NCBI RefSeq assembly: GCF_000743945.1 | Contig: NZ_CP009238.1 | Span: 930,001 to 994,000, forward strand | DNA: 64,000 bases | DNA from: Basilea psittacipulmonis DSM 24701 | GTDB taxonomy: Bacteria > Pseudomonadota > Gammaproteobacteria > Burkholderiales > Burkholderiaceae_B | Direction of reading: 5' to 3' | In this document: positions 35,885-45,562 of the stretch, in pieces | Layout: each line of letters starts with the position of its first letter | How positions within the stretch are numbered: the first letter of the stretch is position 1 | Notes under the pieces: model-generated | What the model saw: the letters and a program-made list of their open reading frames with translations, nothing else | The model's database searches: none | What the model was told of the DNA's origin: nothing | Made by a program: the position numbers and the translations under genes

Positions 35885-37063
35885 ATGGAAAATGTTGTGA
35901 TATTGGGTGCTACGGGATCCATAGGTAAAAATACCTTAAATGTTATAGCTAGCCACCCTGATAAGTTTAAGGTGTATGCGTTAACGGCTCATCGTAACAC
36001 TAAAATGCTATTTGAACAGGCGAAAGTTTTTTTGCCCAACGTCTTGGTCGTAGGGTCAAAAGATGCTGTACAAGAACTCAATACCTATTATGAAAGTTGT
36101 CCCGAACTGACGGTCCCAAAAATTTTAGTAGGGCAAGAGGGCTTGTGTGAAGTGGCTCAAGATTCAGCGGTAGATACCGTGGTGGCAGCGATTGTGGGCA
36201 TTGCAGGATTATCGTCTGTGTTCTCAGCAGCGAAAGCAGGCAAAAAAATTCTGTTAGCCAATAAGGAATCCTTGGTGGCAGCAGGCGATTTGTTCTTAAA
36301 AACCGTACAAGCCAGTGGCGCTACCTTATTGCCAGTAGATTCTGAGCATAATGCGATTTTTCAGTGCCTAAACCAAAATCAAGCCAAGATGCTTAGAAGA
36401 CTGATTTTAACCGCATCAGGTGGCCCATTCTTGAATACACCATTAGCGGAACTGGCCCAAGTCACTCCTGAACAAGCCTGCAAACATCCTAACTGGTCGA
36501 TGGGAAGAAAAATCTCGGTTGACTCGGCTACCATGGCTAATAAAGGCTTAGAGGTAATTGAGGCTTATTATCTTTTTGGGGTTCAAAGAGAACAGATAGA
36601 AGTGTTGATTCACCCCCAAAGTGTCGTCCATTCAATGGTAGAGTATGCAGATGGTTCCATTTTGGCACAAATGGGCTATGCCGATATGCGTATTCCTATT
36701 TCTTACGCACTCGCTTATCCTGATCGCATCAGTAGCAATGTGCCAACGTTTAACCTAAGCCAGTTAACAGAATTACGTTTTTCATTGCCAGATTATGACA
36801 AATTTACCTGTTTGAAACTGGCTTACGATGCCTTATCATTAGGTTCTGCCTACTGTAATGCGTTTAATGCGGCTAATGAAATGTTGGTTAATACATTCTT
36901 GAATAAAGAAATTAGCTATCCTCGCATTGCACAAGGGATTGAAGCGATATTAAATGATATGGTGGCCGAGAATTTACCCGCACCTCAATCCTTAGATGAT
37001 GTCTATGATACAGATTTAATGGTGCGTGAAAAAACAATTTTATGGATAAGAAATGCTCAGTAG
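35885..37063 (+). CDS. dxr: 1-deoxy-D-xylulose-5-phosphate reductoisomerase
   Basis: Dxr makes 2-C-methyl-D-erythritol 4-phosphate in the MEP isoprenoid pathway, using NADPH and a divalent metal. The 392-residue form starts at ATG 35885 (MENVVILGATGSIGKNT), one base after the cdsA stop. A TTG at 35870 would add five codons but lies inside cdsA. The motifs LLANKESLVAAG near 130, PVDSEHNAIFQCL and SMGRKISVDSATMANKGLE are present. Its end overlaps rseP by 11 bases. Confidence 0.96.
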   Translation: MENVVILGATGSIGKNTLNVIASHPDKFKVYALTAHRNTKMLFEQAKVFLPNVLVVGSKDAVQELNTYYESCPELTVPKILVGQEGLCEVAQDSAVDTVVAAIVGIAGLSSVFSAAKAGKKILLANKESLVAAGDLFLKTVQASGATLLPVDSEHNAIFQCLNQNQAKMLRRLILTASGGPFLNTPLAELAQVTPEQACKHPNWSMGRKISVDSATMANKGLEVIEAYYLFGVQREQIEVLIHPQSVVHSMVEYADGSILAQMGYADMRIPISYALAYPDRISSNVPTFNLSQLTELRFSLPDYDKFTCLKLAYDALSLGSAYCNAFNAANEMLVNTFLNKEISYPRIAQGIEAILNDMVAENLPAPQSLDDVYDTDLMVREKTILWIRNAQ

Positions 37064-38402
37064 TCTTATATTTTTTATTATTACGATTTTAATCACGGTA
37101 AGTTTTCATGAGTGGGGACATTATCTCGCTTGTCGTTTGTTTGGCGTGCGAGTTGAACGTTTTTCGATTGGGTTTGGCAAAATTCTATTGAAAAAAATAG
37201 ACAAAAAGGGGACTGAATGGGCGATTTCGGCGGTTCCTTTAGGTGGTTATGTGAAACCCTTAGCTGAGCCGATAGAAACGGATATTCACAAAAATGAAGC
37301 CTTATCGCAAAAAACACCTTTTCAACGATTTATCATCTTTTTTGCAGGGCCTTTCTTTAGCTTATTATTAGCGGTGATTATCTACACAGGTATCAATATT
37401 TACGGTCAAGAAGAGCCGATTCCCTTGTTAGAAACGCCCGTTGCTGGGTCTATTGCACACGCAGCAGGCATTCAAAAGGGAGATTTAATTCTTGAAATTA
37501 ATGGTGTGCCCGTAAAAGGTTGGAACCAATTTAACGCTCGTTTGGTGGGGCCGATGACTTTGGGCGGTCAGGTAAATTTAAAATTGCTTCAAGCTAATGG
37601 TGAGAGTAAAAGTATTACCTTAAATTTTCCCACCCAAACAGGTAATCTTGAAAAAGTCGATTTTAATAAATTATCAGGTATTCGTCTAAAATCGCCTATC
37701 ACCACCATTGGTGAGATTATTCCAGGCGGACCTGCTGAACAAGCTGGATTGAAAGCAGGGGATGTGATTCTCTCTATCCAAGGCTTATTGCCGAATGAGG
37801 GCCTAAATCCGAGTAGTTTAGTCGATATGATTGCCAAACACCCCGAAGAAACCTTAGTTTTTAATATCGAAAGAGATCATAAATTACTTGATATCCCAGT
37901 GAACACTATTCGTGTTGCGGTGCCAAATCAAAAAGGTGGCAAAGACTTCCTCGGCAGAATCAATGCTCGTATTCAAGCAAAATACGCCACTGAAGTGATT
38001 AAAATGTCTCCTGTAGAGGCCATCTTTGCTGCGTTTTCACAGACTTACATGACATTTTCTCAAAGTGTGACCTCGATCATTAAAATGGTTCGTGGCGAAA
38101 TCTCTGTTAAAAATTTAAGTGGCCCGATTTCTATTGCCAATTATGCTGGCAAAACAGCCAGTTATGGTGTTATCACTTTTTTAAAATTCATTGCTTTGAT
38201 TACCATTAGTTTGGGCGTGTTTAATTTAATCCCCATCCCTGGCTTAGATGGCGGTCAAATGCTCACTAGCGTTGTCGAAATGATTATTCGTCGCCCCTTG
38301 TCAGCACAGGTGCAGATGGCCTTAACTGTCACGGGTTACACTATTTTATTGGCGTTAATGATTTTTACGTTTACATTGGATATACAAAGATTAAGCTCCT
38401 AG
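37053..38402 (+). CDS. rseP: Site-2 metalloprotease RseP
   Basis: RseP is an inner-membrane zinc protease that cuts the anti-sigma factor RseA and clears signal peptides. The 449 residues contain the zinc motif HEWGH at 19-23 in the first membrane helix, two PDZ domains (about 115-195 and 200-290, with GSIAHAAGIQKGD and GPAEQAGLKAGD), and the LDG motif in PIPGLDGGQML near 396. The start lies 11 bases inside dxr. bamA follows 82 bases later. Confidence 0.96.
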   Translation: MLSSLIFFIITILITVSFHEWGHYLACRLFGVRVERFSIGFGKILLKKIDKKGTEWAISAVPLGGYVKPLAEPIETDIHKNEALSQKTPFQRFIIFFAGPFFSLLLAVIIYTGINIYGQEEPIPLLETPVAGSIAHAAGIQKGDLILEINGVPVKGWNQFNARLVGPMTLGGQVNLKLLQANGESKSITLNFPTQTGNLEKVDFNKLSGIRLKSPITTIGEIIPGGPAEQAGLKAGDVILSIQGLLPNEGLNPSSLVDMIAKHPEETLVFNIERDHKLLDIPVNTIRVAVPNQKGGKDFLGRINARIQAKYATEVIKMSPVEAIFAAFSQTYMTFSQSVTSIIKMVRGEISVKNLSGPISIANYAGKTASYGVITFLKFIALITISLGVFNLIPIPGLDGGQMLTSVVEMIIRRPLSAQVQMALTVTGYTILLALMIFTFTLDIQRLSS

Positions 38403-38484
38403 CGTATTTTCAGTGTATTTTTTTTATTTATGGCTTAAAATCTAAACTTACAGACTTAGTTAAATATCATCAAAGGAATTATGT

Positions 38485-40836
38485 ATGGCATCGCGTCCAT
38501 TTAAAACATTTAAAAAATCAGCTTTATTTGTCGCTTTGGGCTTGAGTACGTCTATGGCAGCTCAGGCTTTTATCGTTAAAGATATTCAAATAAAAGGGCT
38601 AGAAAGCACGGATTCATCGATGATTTACTCTCGCTTGCCTATCAAGGTAGGTCAAGATTTTAATGCAGCGAGTTCATCTCGTTTAATTCACGCTTTGTAC
38701 AACACAGGTCTTTTTTCTGATGTACAGTTATTTTCAAATAATGGCGTATTGACTATCCAAGTTAAAGAGCGTCCGATTATTTCTGCCATTACCATAAAAG
38801 GGGCACGCGTATTTTCCGCTGATGATATTACGAAAGGTTTAGCAAATGGTGGACTAAGCACTGGTCGCACGTTTGACCCCTCTATGGTAGAGTTGGCGAT
38901 TAACCAGATTAAACAAGAATACCAAAACAGAGGTCGTTATGGTGTTGATATTCAAGCCTCCCAAACACCGTTACCTAATAACCGCGTAGGGATTAACTTT
39001 ACGATTAACGAGGGGGTGAGTGCGAGAATTGAGAATATTACCATCATCGGTAATCACGCTTTTTCAACCTCTAAAATTTTAGATAGCATTACCTCTACAA
39101 CACCTGGTTTTATGACGTGGTACACAGGTAGTGATAAGTACTCAGCTGATAATGTAACCGCTGATATTAATGCGATTAGAAACTTGTATCTGAATAACGG
39201 TTATTTTAATGTTATCGTTGCTCCGCCACAAGTCGCCATTTCACCTACACGTCAGAAGATTAGCCTTACTTATACGATTACAGAGGGTAGTCCGTATCAC
39301 ATCCAACGTGTGCGTTTAGCAGGTAATTTATTGGACAGAGATGGTGAGTTATATGAATTGGTCACGATTAAAGACGGTGAACTATATAACGCAGAGAAGT
39401 TGAATAAAATTATCTCCAACATTACAGACCATTTGGGCAAATATGGTTTTGCCATGGCTAAAGCGACACCTTCTATCATTCCAAACGAACAAGATAAGAC
39501 GTTGGATATCGTGATTGATGTCCAACCAGGTCGTCCTGTTTATGTACGTCGAATTAATATCGGCGGTAACACACGAACACGTGATGCGGTGATTCGTCGT
39601 GAAATTCGTCAGCAGGAATCAGCATGGTATAACTCTGAACAGTTGGCACTATCGCAGTTGCGTTTGAATCGTTTAGGTTATTTTGATGATGTCAAAATCA
39701 CCCAAGCCCCTGTTGCAGACACCAATGACCAGATCGATATTGACGTAAATGTCGTTGAAAAACCGCTAGGGATGATTAACCTAGGGGTGGGGTATGGTAG
39801 TACGGATAAGTTGTCTTTCCAAGGAAGTATCTCACAATCGAATATTTTTGGTTCAGGTACAGACTTGGCTTTGGCGGTAAATACAGGCCGCACCAGTACC
39901 GTATATTCGATTACCCACGTGGATCCTTACTTTACCTCTAGTGGGATTAGTCGTACTACGTCTTTGTACTATCGTAAACTAAAACCTTATAACAACAGTA
40001 GCTATTACTCAGGTAACTATTCGACTAAAACACTCGGTTTGAGCATGAATTTTGGTATTCCTATTTCAGAAACCGATCGTGTTTACAGTGGATTTACCGT
40101 TGAACGAAACATTATTGAATTGCCAGACAGTAATTCAAATATTCCTGTTGCTCGAGCTTATCACGACTATGTGGACGAATACGGTAAGACCAATAACTCG
40201 TTAGTATTGAACTTTGGTTGGGGTAAAGATACGCGTAATGACTCGATCGCACCAACAGAAGGTCATGTGTTATCGTTAAATGCTGATGTGGGCGTATGGG
40301 GGCTAAAATACTATCTATTAAGTGCAACTGCCCAAAAATACGTACCGCTATCAAGCGATTTTACGTTGGCCTTTAACTTTGCAGCGGACTACGGTAGAAG
40401 CCTAGACAGCAGCAAGAGTTATCCTGTTATTAAAAACGTTTATCTAGGCGGTATTGGCTCGGTAAGAGGATATGATTCGTCTTCATTAGGCCCACGCGAT
40501 TTGGATACAGGTGACTATATTGGTGGTCAAGCTCGTCTTTATGCCAATGCACAGCTTTATCTTCCATTCCCTGGTACACACCATGATCGCAGTTTAAGAT
40601 GGTTCTTATTTGCCGATGCAGGTAAGCTGACAACCACTGGAAAAACCGTTTGCGTAAATGGTAATAACCGAGTAGGTACGGTTGAAGATCCTTGCGGTTG
40701 GCGTTATTCTGCTGGGGTAGGATTGTCATGGAATTCTCCTATCGGACCATTGCAGTTCTCATACGCCAGACCGTTGAACAAAAAACCGGGTGATGCGACA
40801 GAATATTTCCAATTCCAAATTGGTACCTCTTTCTAA
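38485..40836 (+). CDS. bamA: Outer membrane assembly factor BamA
   Basis: BamA is the Omp85 barrel that folds and inserts outer-membrane proteins. The 783-residue precursor has a signal peptide ending near AAQAF (residue 28), five POTRA domains to about residue 430 (the first begins FIVKDIQIKGLE), and a 16-strand barrel. The barrel loop motif VRGYDSSSLGPRD near 660 and the C-terminal Phe after FQIGTS are diagnostic. AAGGAATT precedes the ATG. The order rseP-bamA-skp is conserved. Confidence 0.97.
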   Translation: MASRPFKTFKKSALFVALGLSTSMAAQAFIVKDIQIKGLESTDSSMIYSRLPIKVGQDFNAASSSRLIHALYNTGLFSDVQLFSNNGVLTIQVKERPIISAITIKGARVFSADDITKGLANGGLSTGRTFDPSMVELAINQIKQEYQNRGRYGVDIQASQTPLPNNRVGINFTINEGVSARIENITIIGNHAFSTSKILDSITSTTPGFMTWYTGSDKYSADNVTADINAIRNLYLNNGYFNVIVAPPQVAISPTRQKISLTYTITEGSPYHIQRVRLAGNLLDRDGELYELVTIKDGELYNAEKLNKIISNITDHLGKYGFAMAKATPSIIPNEQDKTLDIVIDVQPGRPVYVRRINIGGNTRTRDAVIRREIRQQESAWYNSEQLALSQLRLNRLGYFDDVKITQAPVADTNDQIDIDVNVVEKPLGMINLGVGYGSTDKLSFQGSISQSNIFGSGTDLALAVNTGRTSTVYSITHVDPYFTSSGISRTTSLYYRKLKPYNNSSYYSGNYSTKTLGLSMNFGIPISETDRVYSGFTVERNIIELPDSNSNIPVARAYHDYVDEYGKTNNSLVLNFGWGKDTRNDSIAPTEGHVLSLNADVGVWGLKYYLLSATAQKYVPLSSDFTLAFNFAADYGRSLDSSKSYPVIKNVYLGGIGSVRGYDSSSLGPRDLDTGDYIGGQARLYANAQLYLPFPGTHHDRSLRWFLFADAGKLTTTGKTVCVNGNNRVGTVEDPCGWRYSAGVGLSWNSPIGPLQFSYARPLNKKPGDATEYFQFQIGTSF

Positions 40837-40854
40837 TTTTTTAAGGATTCTTAT

Positions 40855-41373
40855 ATGAAAAAATTAATTATTTCTTCTGTTATTGCAGGTCTTTGTGCCG
40901 TTTCTGTTGCCGCTACTCCTGCGACTAATGAAGCGCCTTTAAAGATTGGTTTTGTTAATACGAATAAAATCTTGCATGATTCTGCTCCTGCTAAAGAAGC
41001 CCAAAGCAAACTTGAGGCTGAATTTAAAAAACGTGAAGATGATTGGCAGAAGAAATTTAATGATTTGCAAGCTAAGTATGAACAATATAAAAAGAATTCT
41101 TCTATCATGAACGATACACAGCTGAAAAAAGCTGAGAATGAGATCAAAGACTTAGAAACGTATTTAAGTCGTCAAAAACGCGAAATCCAAGAAGACTTTG
41201 ATCGTCGTCGTAATGAGATTATCGCCTCTATCGTTGAAAAAGCTAACCAAGCGATTGATGATATTGCGAAAAAAGAAAACTATGATTTGATTTTGCAAGA
41301 TGCGGTAACCGTTAGTGACCGTATTGATATTACGGATGAAGTATTAAAACTTCTTGGTACTAAAAATAACTAA
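40855..41373 (+). CDS. skp: Periplasmic chaperone Skp (OmpH)
   Basis: Skp is a trimeric periplasmic holdase that carries unfolded outer-membrane proteins to BamA. The 172 residues start with a signal peptide (cleavage near AVSVAA, residue 20), then GFVNTNKILHDSAPAKEAQ of the OmpH family and a long Lys/Glu/Gln-rich coiled-coil segment at about 50-125. The C-terminus has YDLILQDAV, which is conserved. It lies 18 bases after bamA and six before lpxD. Confidence 0.94.
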   Translation: MKKLIISSVIAGLCAVSVAATPATNEAPLKIGFVNTNKILHDSAPAKEAQSKLEAEFKKREDDWQKKFNDLQAKYEQYKKNSSIMNDTQLKKAENEIKDLETYLSRQKREIQEDFDRRRNEIIASIVEKANQAIDDIAKKENYDLILQDAVTVSDRIDITDEVLKLLGTKNN

Positions 41374-41379
41374 GCTGAT

Positions 41380-42459
41380 ATGACCGCGATTCATTTATCT
41401 GCACTGATGCAGCAGGCACCGTTACAAGGGATTGAGTACACCATCCATGGTGATGAACAGGTGCTGATTGAGCATATTGCTTCGCTTGAAAAAGCCGATA
41501 AGAAGAGTATTTGTTTTTTGGCGAATCCCAAATACTTTCCTTTGCTTTTAAGCAGTCAAGCGACGGCGGTGATCATGCCACAAAGAGGGCTGGATGAGAT
41601 TAAAGAAAGACAAATCCCCATCTCTTTTACCGTGGTGGTCTGTGAAGATCCTTACCTGATGTTTGCTCGTCTAAGCCAGTACTTTGACCAAGAACGCTTG
41701 GATCAGATGCACACAGGTATTTCGGATAAAGCCGAGATTCATCCAACCGCAAAACTAGGTAAAAACGTGACGATTGGTCCTTTTGCGGTGATCGAAAAAG
41801 ACGTGGTGATTGGTGATAACACGATTATATCGGCAGGCTGTTTTGTCGGGGCCTCGACCGTTATTGGTCACCATAATATTCTTTACCCCAACGTCACGAT
41901 TTATCATCACGTAACGATTGGAAATCAGTGTATTATTCATTCTGGCGTGGTGATTGGTGCCGATGGTTTTGGTAATGCTCCTGATCATACGGTGGAAAAA
42001 GGGGCGTGGTCTAAGATTGCTCAGTTGGGTAGTGTACAAATTGGCGATAAGGTAGAAATTGGGGCGAACACCACGATTGATCGCGGTGCAATTGATGATA
42101 CGATTATCAAAGATGGGGCGAGAATTGATAATCTGGTGATGATTGCACATAATGTTCATATCGGCCGTCATACCGCCGTTGCAGGTTGTGTTGCCATCGC
42201 GGGTTCTACGCATATTGGCGATCATTGTATTCTGGGTGGTGCCGTGATGATGTCGGGACATCTGGACATTGCTGATGGCGTCACTTTTTCAGGCGGTTCA
42301 AGTGTGATGTCAAACATCAAAAAACCTGGACAATACACTTCTGTATTCCCGCTTATGGAACACAAAGAATGGCAAAAAAATGCAGCAGTCGTTACCCAAT
42401 TAGCTTCATTGAGAAAGAGAATTCAACAGTTAGAACATCAACTTAAACAGGAAACTTGA
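41380..42459 (+). CDS. lpxD: UDP-3-O-acylglucosamine N-acyltransferase
   Basis: LpxD adds the second hydroxyacyl chain during lipid A synthesis, using acyl-ACP. The 359 residues have an N-terminal uridine-binding domain and a left-handed beta-helix of hexapeptide repeats from about 118 to 310, with the catalytic His in MIAHNVHIG near 250. The C-terminal helix ends [15 protein letters not shown]. It is slightly longer than E. coli LpxD (341). fabZ starts four bases later. Confidence 0.96.
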   Translation: MTAIHLSALMQQAPLQGIEYTIHGDEQVLIEHIASLEKADKKSICFLANPKYFPLLLSSQATAVIMPQRGLDEIKERQIPISFTVVVCEDPYLMFARLSQYFDQERLDQMHTGISDKAEIHPTAKLGKNVTIGPFAVIEKDVVIGDNTIISAGCFVGASTVIGHHNILYPNVTIYHHVTIGNQCIIHSGVVIGADGFGNAPDHTVEKGAWSKIAQLGSVQIGDKVEIGANTTIDRGAIDDTIIKDGARIDNLVMIAHNVHIGRHTAVAGCVAIAGSTHIGDHCILGGAVMMSGHLDIADGVTFSGGSSVMSNIKKPGQYTSVFPLMEHKEWQKNAAVVTQLASLRKRIQQLEHQLKQET

Positions 42460-42463
42460 GAAA

Positions 42464-42910
42464 ATGCAAATTGATATTCAAGGGATCATGGAACGTATTC
42501 CACATCGTTATCCGATGCTTTTAGTCGATCGCGTATTAGAAATGCAACCGGGCAAGAGTATAAAAGCCATTAAAAATGTGTCTATTGGCGAACCATTTTT
42601 CACTGGCCATTTTCCTCATTTGCCAGTCATGCCAGGTGTATTAATCATCGAGGCGTTAGCACAAGCAGCGGCTATTTTTACATTCAGTACCGAAGATGGT
42701 AGCACTTTGGATCCATCTAAAACAGGTTATTACTTGGTGGGGATTGATAATGCACGTTTTCGTCGTCCTGTTGTGCCAGGCGATCAGCTCGTGTTAAATG
42801 CCGAAGCGATCCGTGTCAGCAAAGCGATGTCAAAATACAAGGCATGGGCCACTGTCGATGACCAATTAGTCGCCGAAGCCACGATTATGTGTGCGGTGCG
42901 TGATTTATAA
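42464..42910 (+). CDS. fabZ: 3-hydroxyacyl-ACP dehydratase FabZ
   Basis: FabZ dehydrates 3-hydroxyacyl-ACP in fatty-acid elongation and so competes with LpxA/LpxD for the same substrate. The 148-residue hot-dog protein has the catalytic His49 in [13 protein letters not shown] and Glu63 in LIIEALAQ. Length is typical (151). Its place between lpxD and lpxA is the standard proteobacterial order. Confidence 0.96.
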   Translation: MQIDIQGIMERIPHRYPMLLVDRVLEMQPGKSIKAIKNVSIGEPFFTGHFPHLPVMPGVLIIEALAQAAAIFTFSTEDGSTLDPSKTGYYLVGIDNARFRRPVVPGDQLVLNAEAIRVSKAMSKYKAWATVDDQLVAEATIMCAVRDL

Positions 42911-42931
42911 AAGATTGAAGAAGGTTATTGC

Positions 42932-43717
42932 ATGAACATCCATCCTACGGCCATTATCCACCCAGGTGCTAAGTTACACCCCAGTGTGAAAGTGGGGGCC
43001 TATACTGAAATTCATGAACATGTCTCTATCGATGAGGGGACCGTTATCGGTTCTCATTGTGTGATTGATGGACATACTCGTATTGGTAAACACAATCATT
43101 TTTATCGTTTTTGTTCCATTGGTGGTATGCCTCAGGACAAAAAATATGCGAATGAACCGACCCGCCTAGAAATCGGTGATCACAATACCATACGTGAATT
43201 TGTGACGATCAGCACAGGAACCATCCAAGATCAAGGGGTCACCAAACTGGGCGATGATAACTGGATTATGGCCTATGTGCATATTGCCCATGACTGCGTG
43301 ATCGGCAGTCACACGATATTAGCCAATGGTGTCCAATTAGCAGGTCATGTTCATATTGGTGATTGGGCGATTATCGGTGGATTAAGTGCTTCACACCAGT
43401 TTGTCAATATTGGGGAACATTCCATGACAGGCGGAATGAGTGCGATTCGCCAAAATATCGCTCCTTACAGCTTGGGGGCAGGTCAACCTTATCATCCTGT
43501 TGGCATTAATAGTGAGGGGCTAAAAAGAAGAGGGTTCACCGCTGAACAAATCGCTTTGTTAAGAGAGTGTTTTAAAATTATCTTTAAACGCCAACTTAGC
43601 ACCAGCGAAGCGTTGATACAAGTTCAAGCCCTACAACAAGAACATCCCGAACATAAAAATATCATCGAACCCTATATCCAGTTTTTGTCTCATTCAGAAC
43701 GAGGCATTGGACGTTAA
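42932..43717 (+). CDS. lpxA: UDP-N-acetylglucosamine acyltransferase
   Basis: LpxA performs the first step of lipid A synthesis, acylating UDP-GlcNAc. The 261 residues begin with hexapeptide repeats (IHPTAIIHPGAKLHPSVKVG), include AHDCVIGSHTILANG near 122 with the catalytic His, and end in the helical acyl-ACP-binding domain with GINSEGLKRRGF. Length is typical (262). The stop is directly followed by the lpxB ATG. Confidence 0.97.
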   Translation: MNIHPTAIIHPGAKLHPSVKVGAYTEIHEHVSIDEGTVIGSHCVIDGHTRIGKHNHFYRFCSIGGMPQDKKYANEPTRLEIGDHNTIREFVTISTGTIQDQGVTKLGDDNWIMAYVHIAHDCVIGSHTILANGVQLAGHVHIGDWAIIGGLSASHQFVNIGEHSMTGGMSAIRQNIAPYSLGAGQPYHPVGINSEGLKRRGFTAEQIALLRECFKIIFKRQLSTSEALIQVQALQQEHPEHKNIIEPYIQFLSHSERGIGR

Positions 43718-44863
43718 ATGAAGAAAATTGGTATCGTTGCAGGTGAACCATCTGGCGATCTCATTGCTTCAAGACTGATGCAATCGATGAATGCCCAATA
43801 CATCGGGATAGGTGGTCCTCATATGCAAAAAGAGGGCTTAGACAGTTTGTACAATATGGATGTACTGAGCGTATTTGGTTATGTAGATGCGTTAAAAAGT
43901 CTGCCTAAGCTCATCCATACTTATTATGGACTAAAAGACCAATTACTAAAAAGCCAATTAGATGTGTTTGTGGGAATTGATGCACCAGACTTTAATTTAA
44001 GACTGGAACACGCCCTTAAACAAAAAGGCATTCCCACTGTTCATTACGTCAGTCCTTCGATTTGGGCATGGCGTTATGAGCGTATCCATAAGATTCGTGA
44101 AGCGGTTTCACATATGTTGGTTTTGTTTCCCTTTGAAGTAGCGATTTATGAGAAAGAGGGGATTCCTGTCACATTTGTTGGCCATCCATTAGCGTCACAA
44201 ATCCCCGCAAACCCCGATCCTTTGATCTCTAGAGAACGATTAGGGATTGCAAAAGACAAACCTGTTTTGGCGATTTTGCCAGGTAGTCGCCAGACAGAAA
44301 TTGAGCTTTTGGCGCCTCGCTTCTTAGAAACGGCCCAAAAACTCCAACAAGAACATCCTGACATCTGTTTTATCGTGCCGCTGGTAAATGAAAAAAGGGC
44401 CAAACAGTTTAAAGCGATCTTAAAAAATTATCCTCTTAAAAACCTTTTCTTATTCCAAGAACCTGTTTCAAACTGGCCGATTGCTTGGGATGTGATGCAA
44501 GCCTGCGATGCGGCACTGGTCGCTAGTGGGACTGCCTGTCTAGAACTGGCTTTATTCCAGAAACCCATGGTCATTTCTTATGTGTTAAGTCCTTTGATGA
44601 AAACGATTATGAAATGGAAATCAGGCCAAGACAAACCAAATATACCTTGGGTAGGCTTGCCTAATATTCTTCTCAGTGAGTTTGCGGTACCCGAGTTATT
44701 GCAAGATCAGGCAACGGTAGCCAATTTATATCAAGCCTGCATAGAAGCCTTGTTTGATACGAGTCACCGTGATGTGGTGAAGAAAAAATTCCAGACGATT
44801 CATCAGATGTTGCATCAAGACACGGCTAAACTTGCTTCAGAGGCCATTGCACGTCTTGCCTGA
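43718..44863 (+). CDS. lpxB: Lipid-A-disaccharide synthase
   Basis: LpxB is a GT19 glycosyltransferase that joins two acylated glucosamine units. The 381 residues start KKIGIVAGEPSGDLIASRLM, which is the family signature, and contain VHYVSPSIWAWRYER near 108, LPGSRQTEIELL near 188 and ASGTACLELALF near 268. It abuts lpxA without a gap, and its product has normal length (382 in E. coli). Confidence 0.97.
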   Translation: MKKIGIVAGEPSGDLIASRLMQSMNAQYIGIGGPHMQKEGLDSLYNMDVLSVFGYVDALKSLPKLIHTYYGLKDQLLKSQLDVFVGIDAPDFNLRLEHALKQKGIPTVHYVSPSIWAWRYERIHKIREAVSHMLVLFPFEVAIYEKEGIPVTFVGHPLASQIPANPDPLISRERLGIAKDKPVLAILPGSRQTEIELLAPRFLETAQKLQQEHPDICFIVPLVNEKRAKQFKAILKNYPLKNLFLFQEPVSNWPIAWDVMQACDAALVASGTACLELALFQKPMVISYVLSPLMKTIMKWKSGQDKPNIPWVGLPNILLSEFAVPELLQDQATVANLYQACIEALFDTSHRDVVKKKFQTIHQMLHQDTAKLASEAIARLA

Positions 44864-44878
44864 TATCTAGAGATGATC

Positions 44879-45490
44879 ATGTATCAAAGCGAACTTAATT
44901 TTGAGGAATCTTTGCAACCATCTATTTATATCGCTGGGATTGATGAAGCGGGCAGAGGTCCTTTGGCTGGCGATGTATTTGCGGCGGCCGTGATACTGGA
45001 CCCTCAGTGCGAAATCACGGGGTTAAATGATTCAAAAAAATTAAGTGCCGCTAAACGAGAGGCATTGGCACAAAGGATCAAAGAAAAAGCACTGGCCTAT
45101 GCAATTGCTCATGTGTCGCCTCAAGTCATCGATGAGATCAATATTTTGCAAGCTACGTTACAAGCGATGAGAGAAGCTTTTTTGCAACTTCCCATACCTG
45201 CTCAACGTGCATTGATCGATGGCAATAAAATCCCTGAAAACATGCCTGTTCCTTGTGAAGCCGTGATTAAAGGGGACCAAAAACATCCTTGCATTATGGC
45301 CGCTTCGATCCTAGCGAAAACCGCTCGTGATGAACATATTATGCAAGCACATCAACAATATCCTGAATACGGCTTTGACCAACATAAAGGCTATGGTACT
45401 GCCTTGCATTTAGAGAACTTAAAAAAATACGGGCCAAGTCCGATTCATCGTTTTAGTTTTGCACCCGTTAAACAATCTATAAAAAAATAA
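44879..45490 (+). CDS. rnhB: Ribonuclease HII
   Basis: RNase HII nicks RNA-DNA hybrids and removes ribonucleotides misincorporated in DNA. The roughly 203 residues show the catalytic motifs GIDEAGRGPLAGDV (Asp and Glu), LNDSKKLS, and the later DGN and D in TARDEHI. Two ATG codons are possible: 44873, and 44879, which is preferred because AGAG lies six bases upstream. It is the last gene of the lpx run; a promoter for the desaturase follows at once. Confidence 0.95.
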   Translation: MYQSELNFEESLQPSIYIAGIDEAGRGPLAGDVFAAAVILDPQCEITGLNDSKKLSAAKREALAQRIKEKALAYAIAHVSPQVIDEINILQATLQAMREAFLQLPIPAQRALIDGNKIPENMPVPCEAVIKGDQKHPCIMAASILAKTARDEHIMQAHQQYPEYGFDQHKGYGTALHLENLKKYGPSPIHRFSFAPVKQSIKK

Positions 45491-45502
45491 TCTGTCAGTT
45501 TT

Positions 45503-45531
45503 TTGTCAGCTTTTATAAAATTGGTTATAAT
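45503..45531 (+). promoter_or_regulatory. Strong sigma-70 promoter of the desaturase gene
   Basis: TTGTCA (45503-45508) and TATAAT (45526-45531) are separated by exactly 17 bases. This is the best-scoring promoter by eye in the window and separates the desaturase from the lpx cluster. Confidence 0.85.
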
Positions 45532-45562
45532 GCTGGTTTTACATTACGAATATAGGACGTTT

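Noticed and set aside
45503..45562. Longer desaturase start at TTG
   Set aside because: That TTG is the -35 box of a clear promoter; the ATG at 45563 has its own ribosome binding site.
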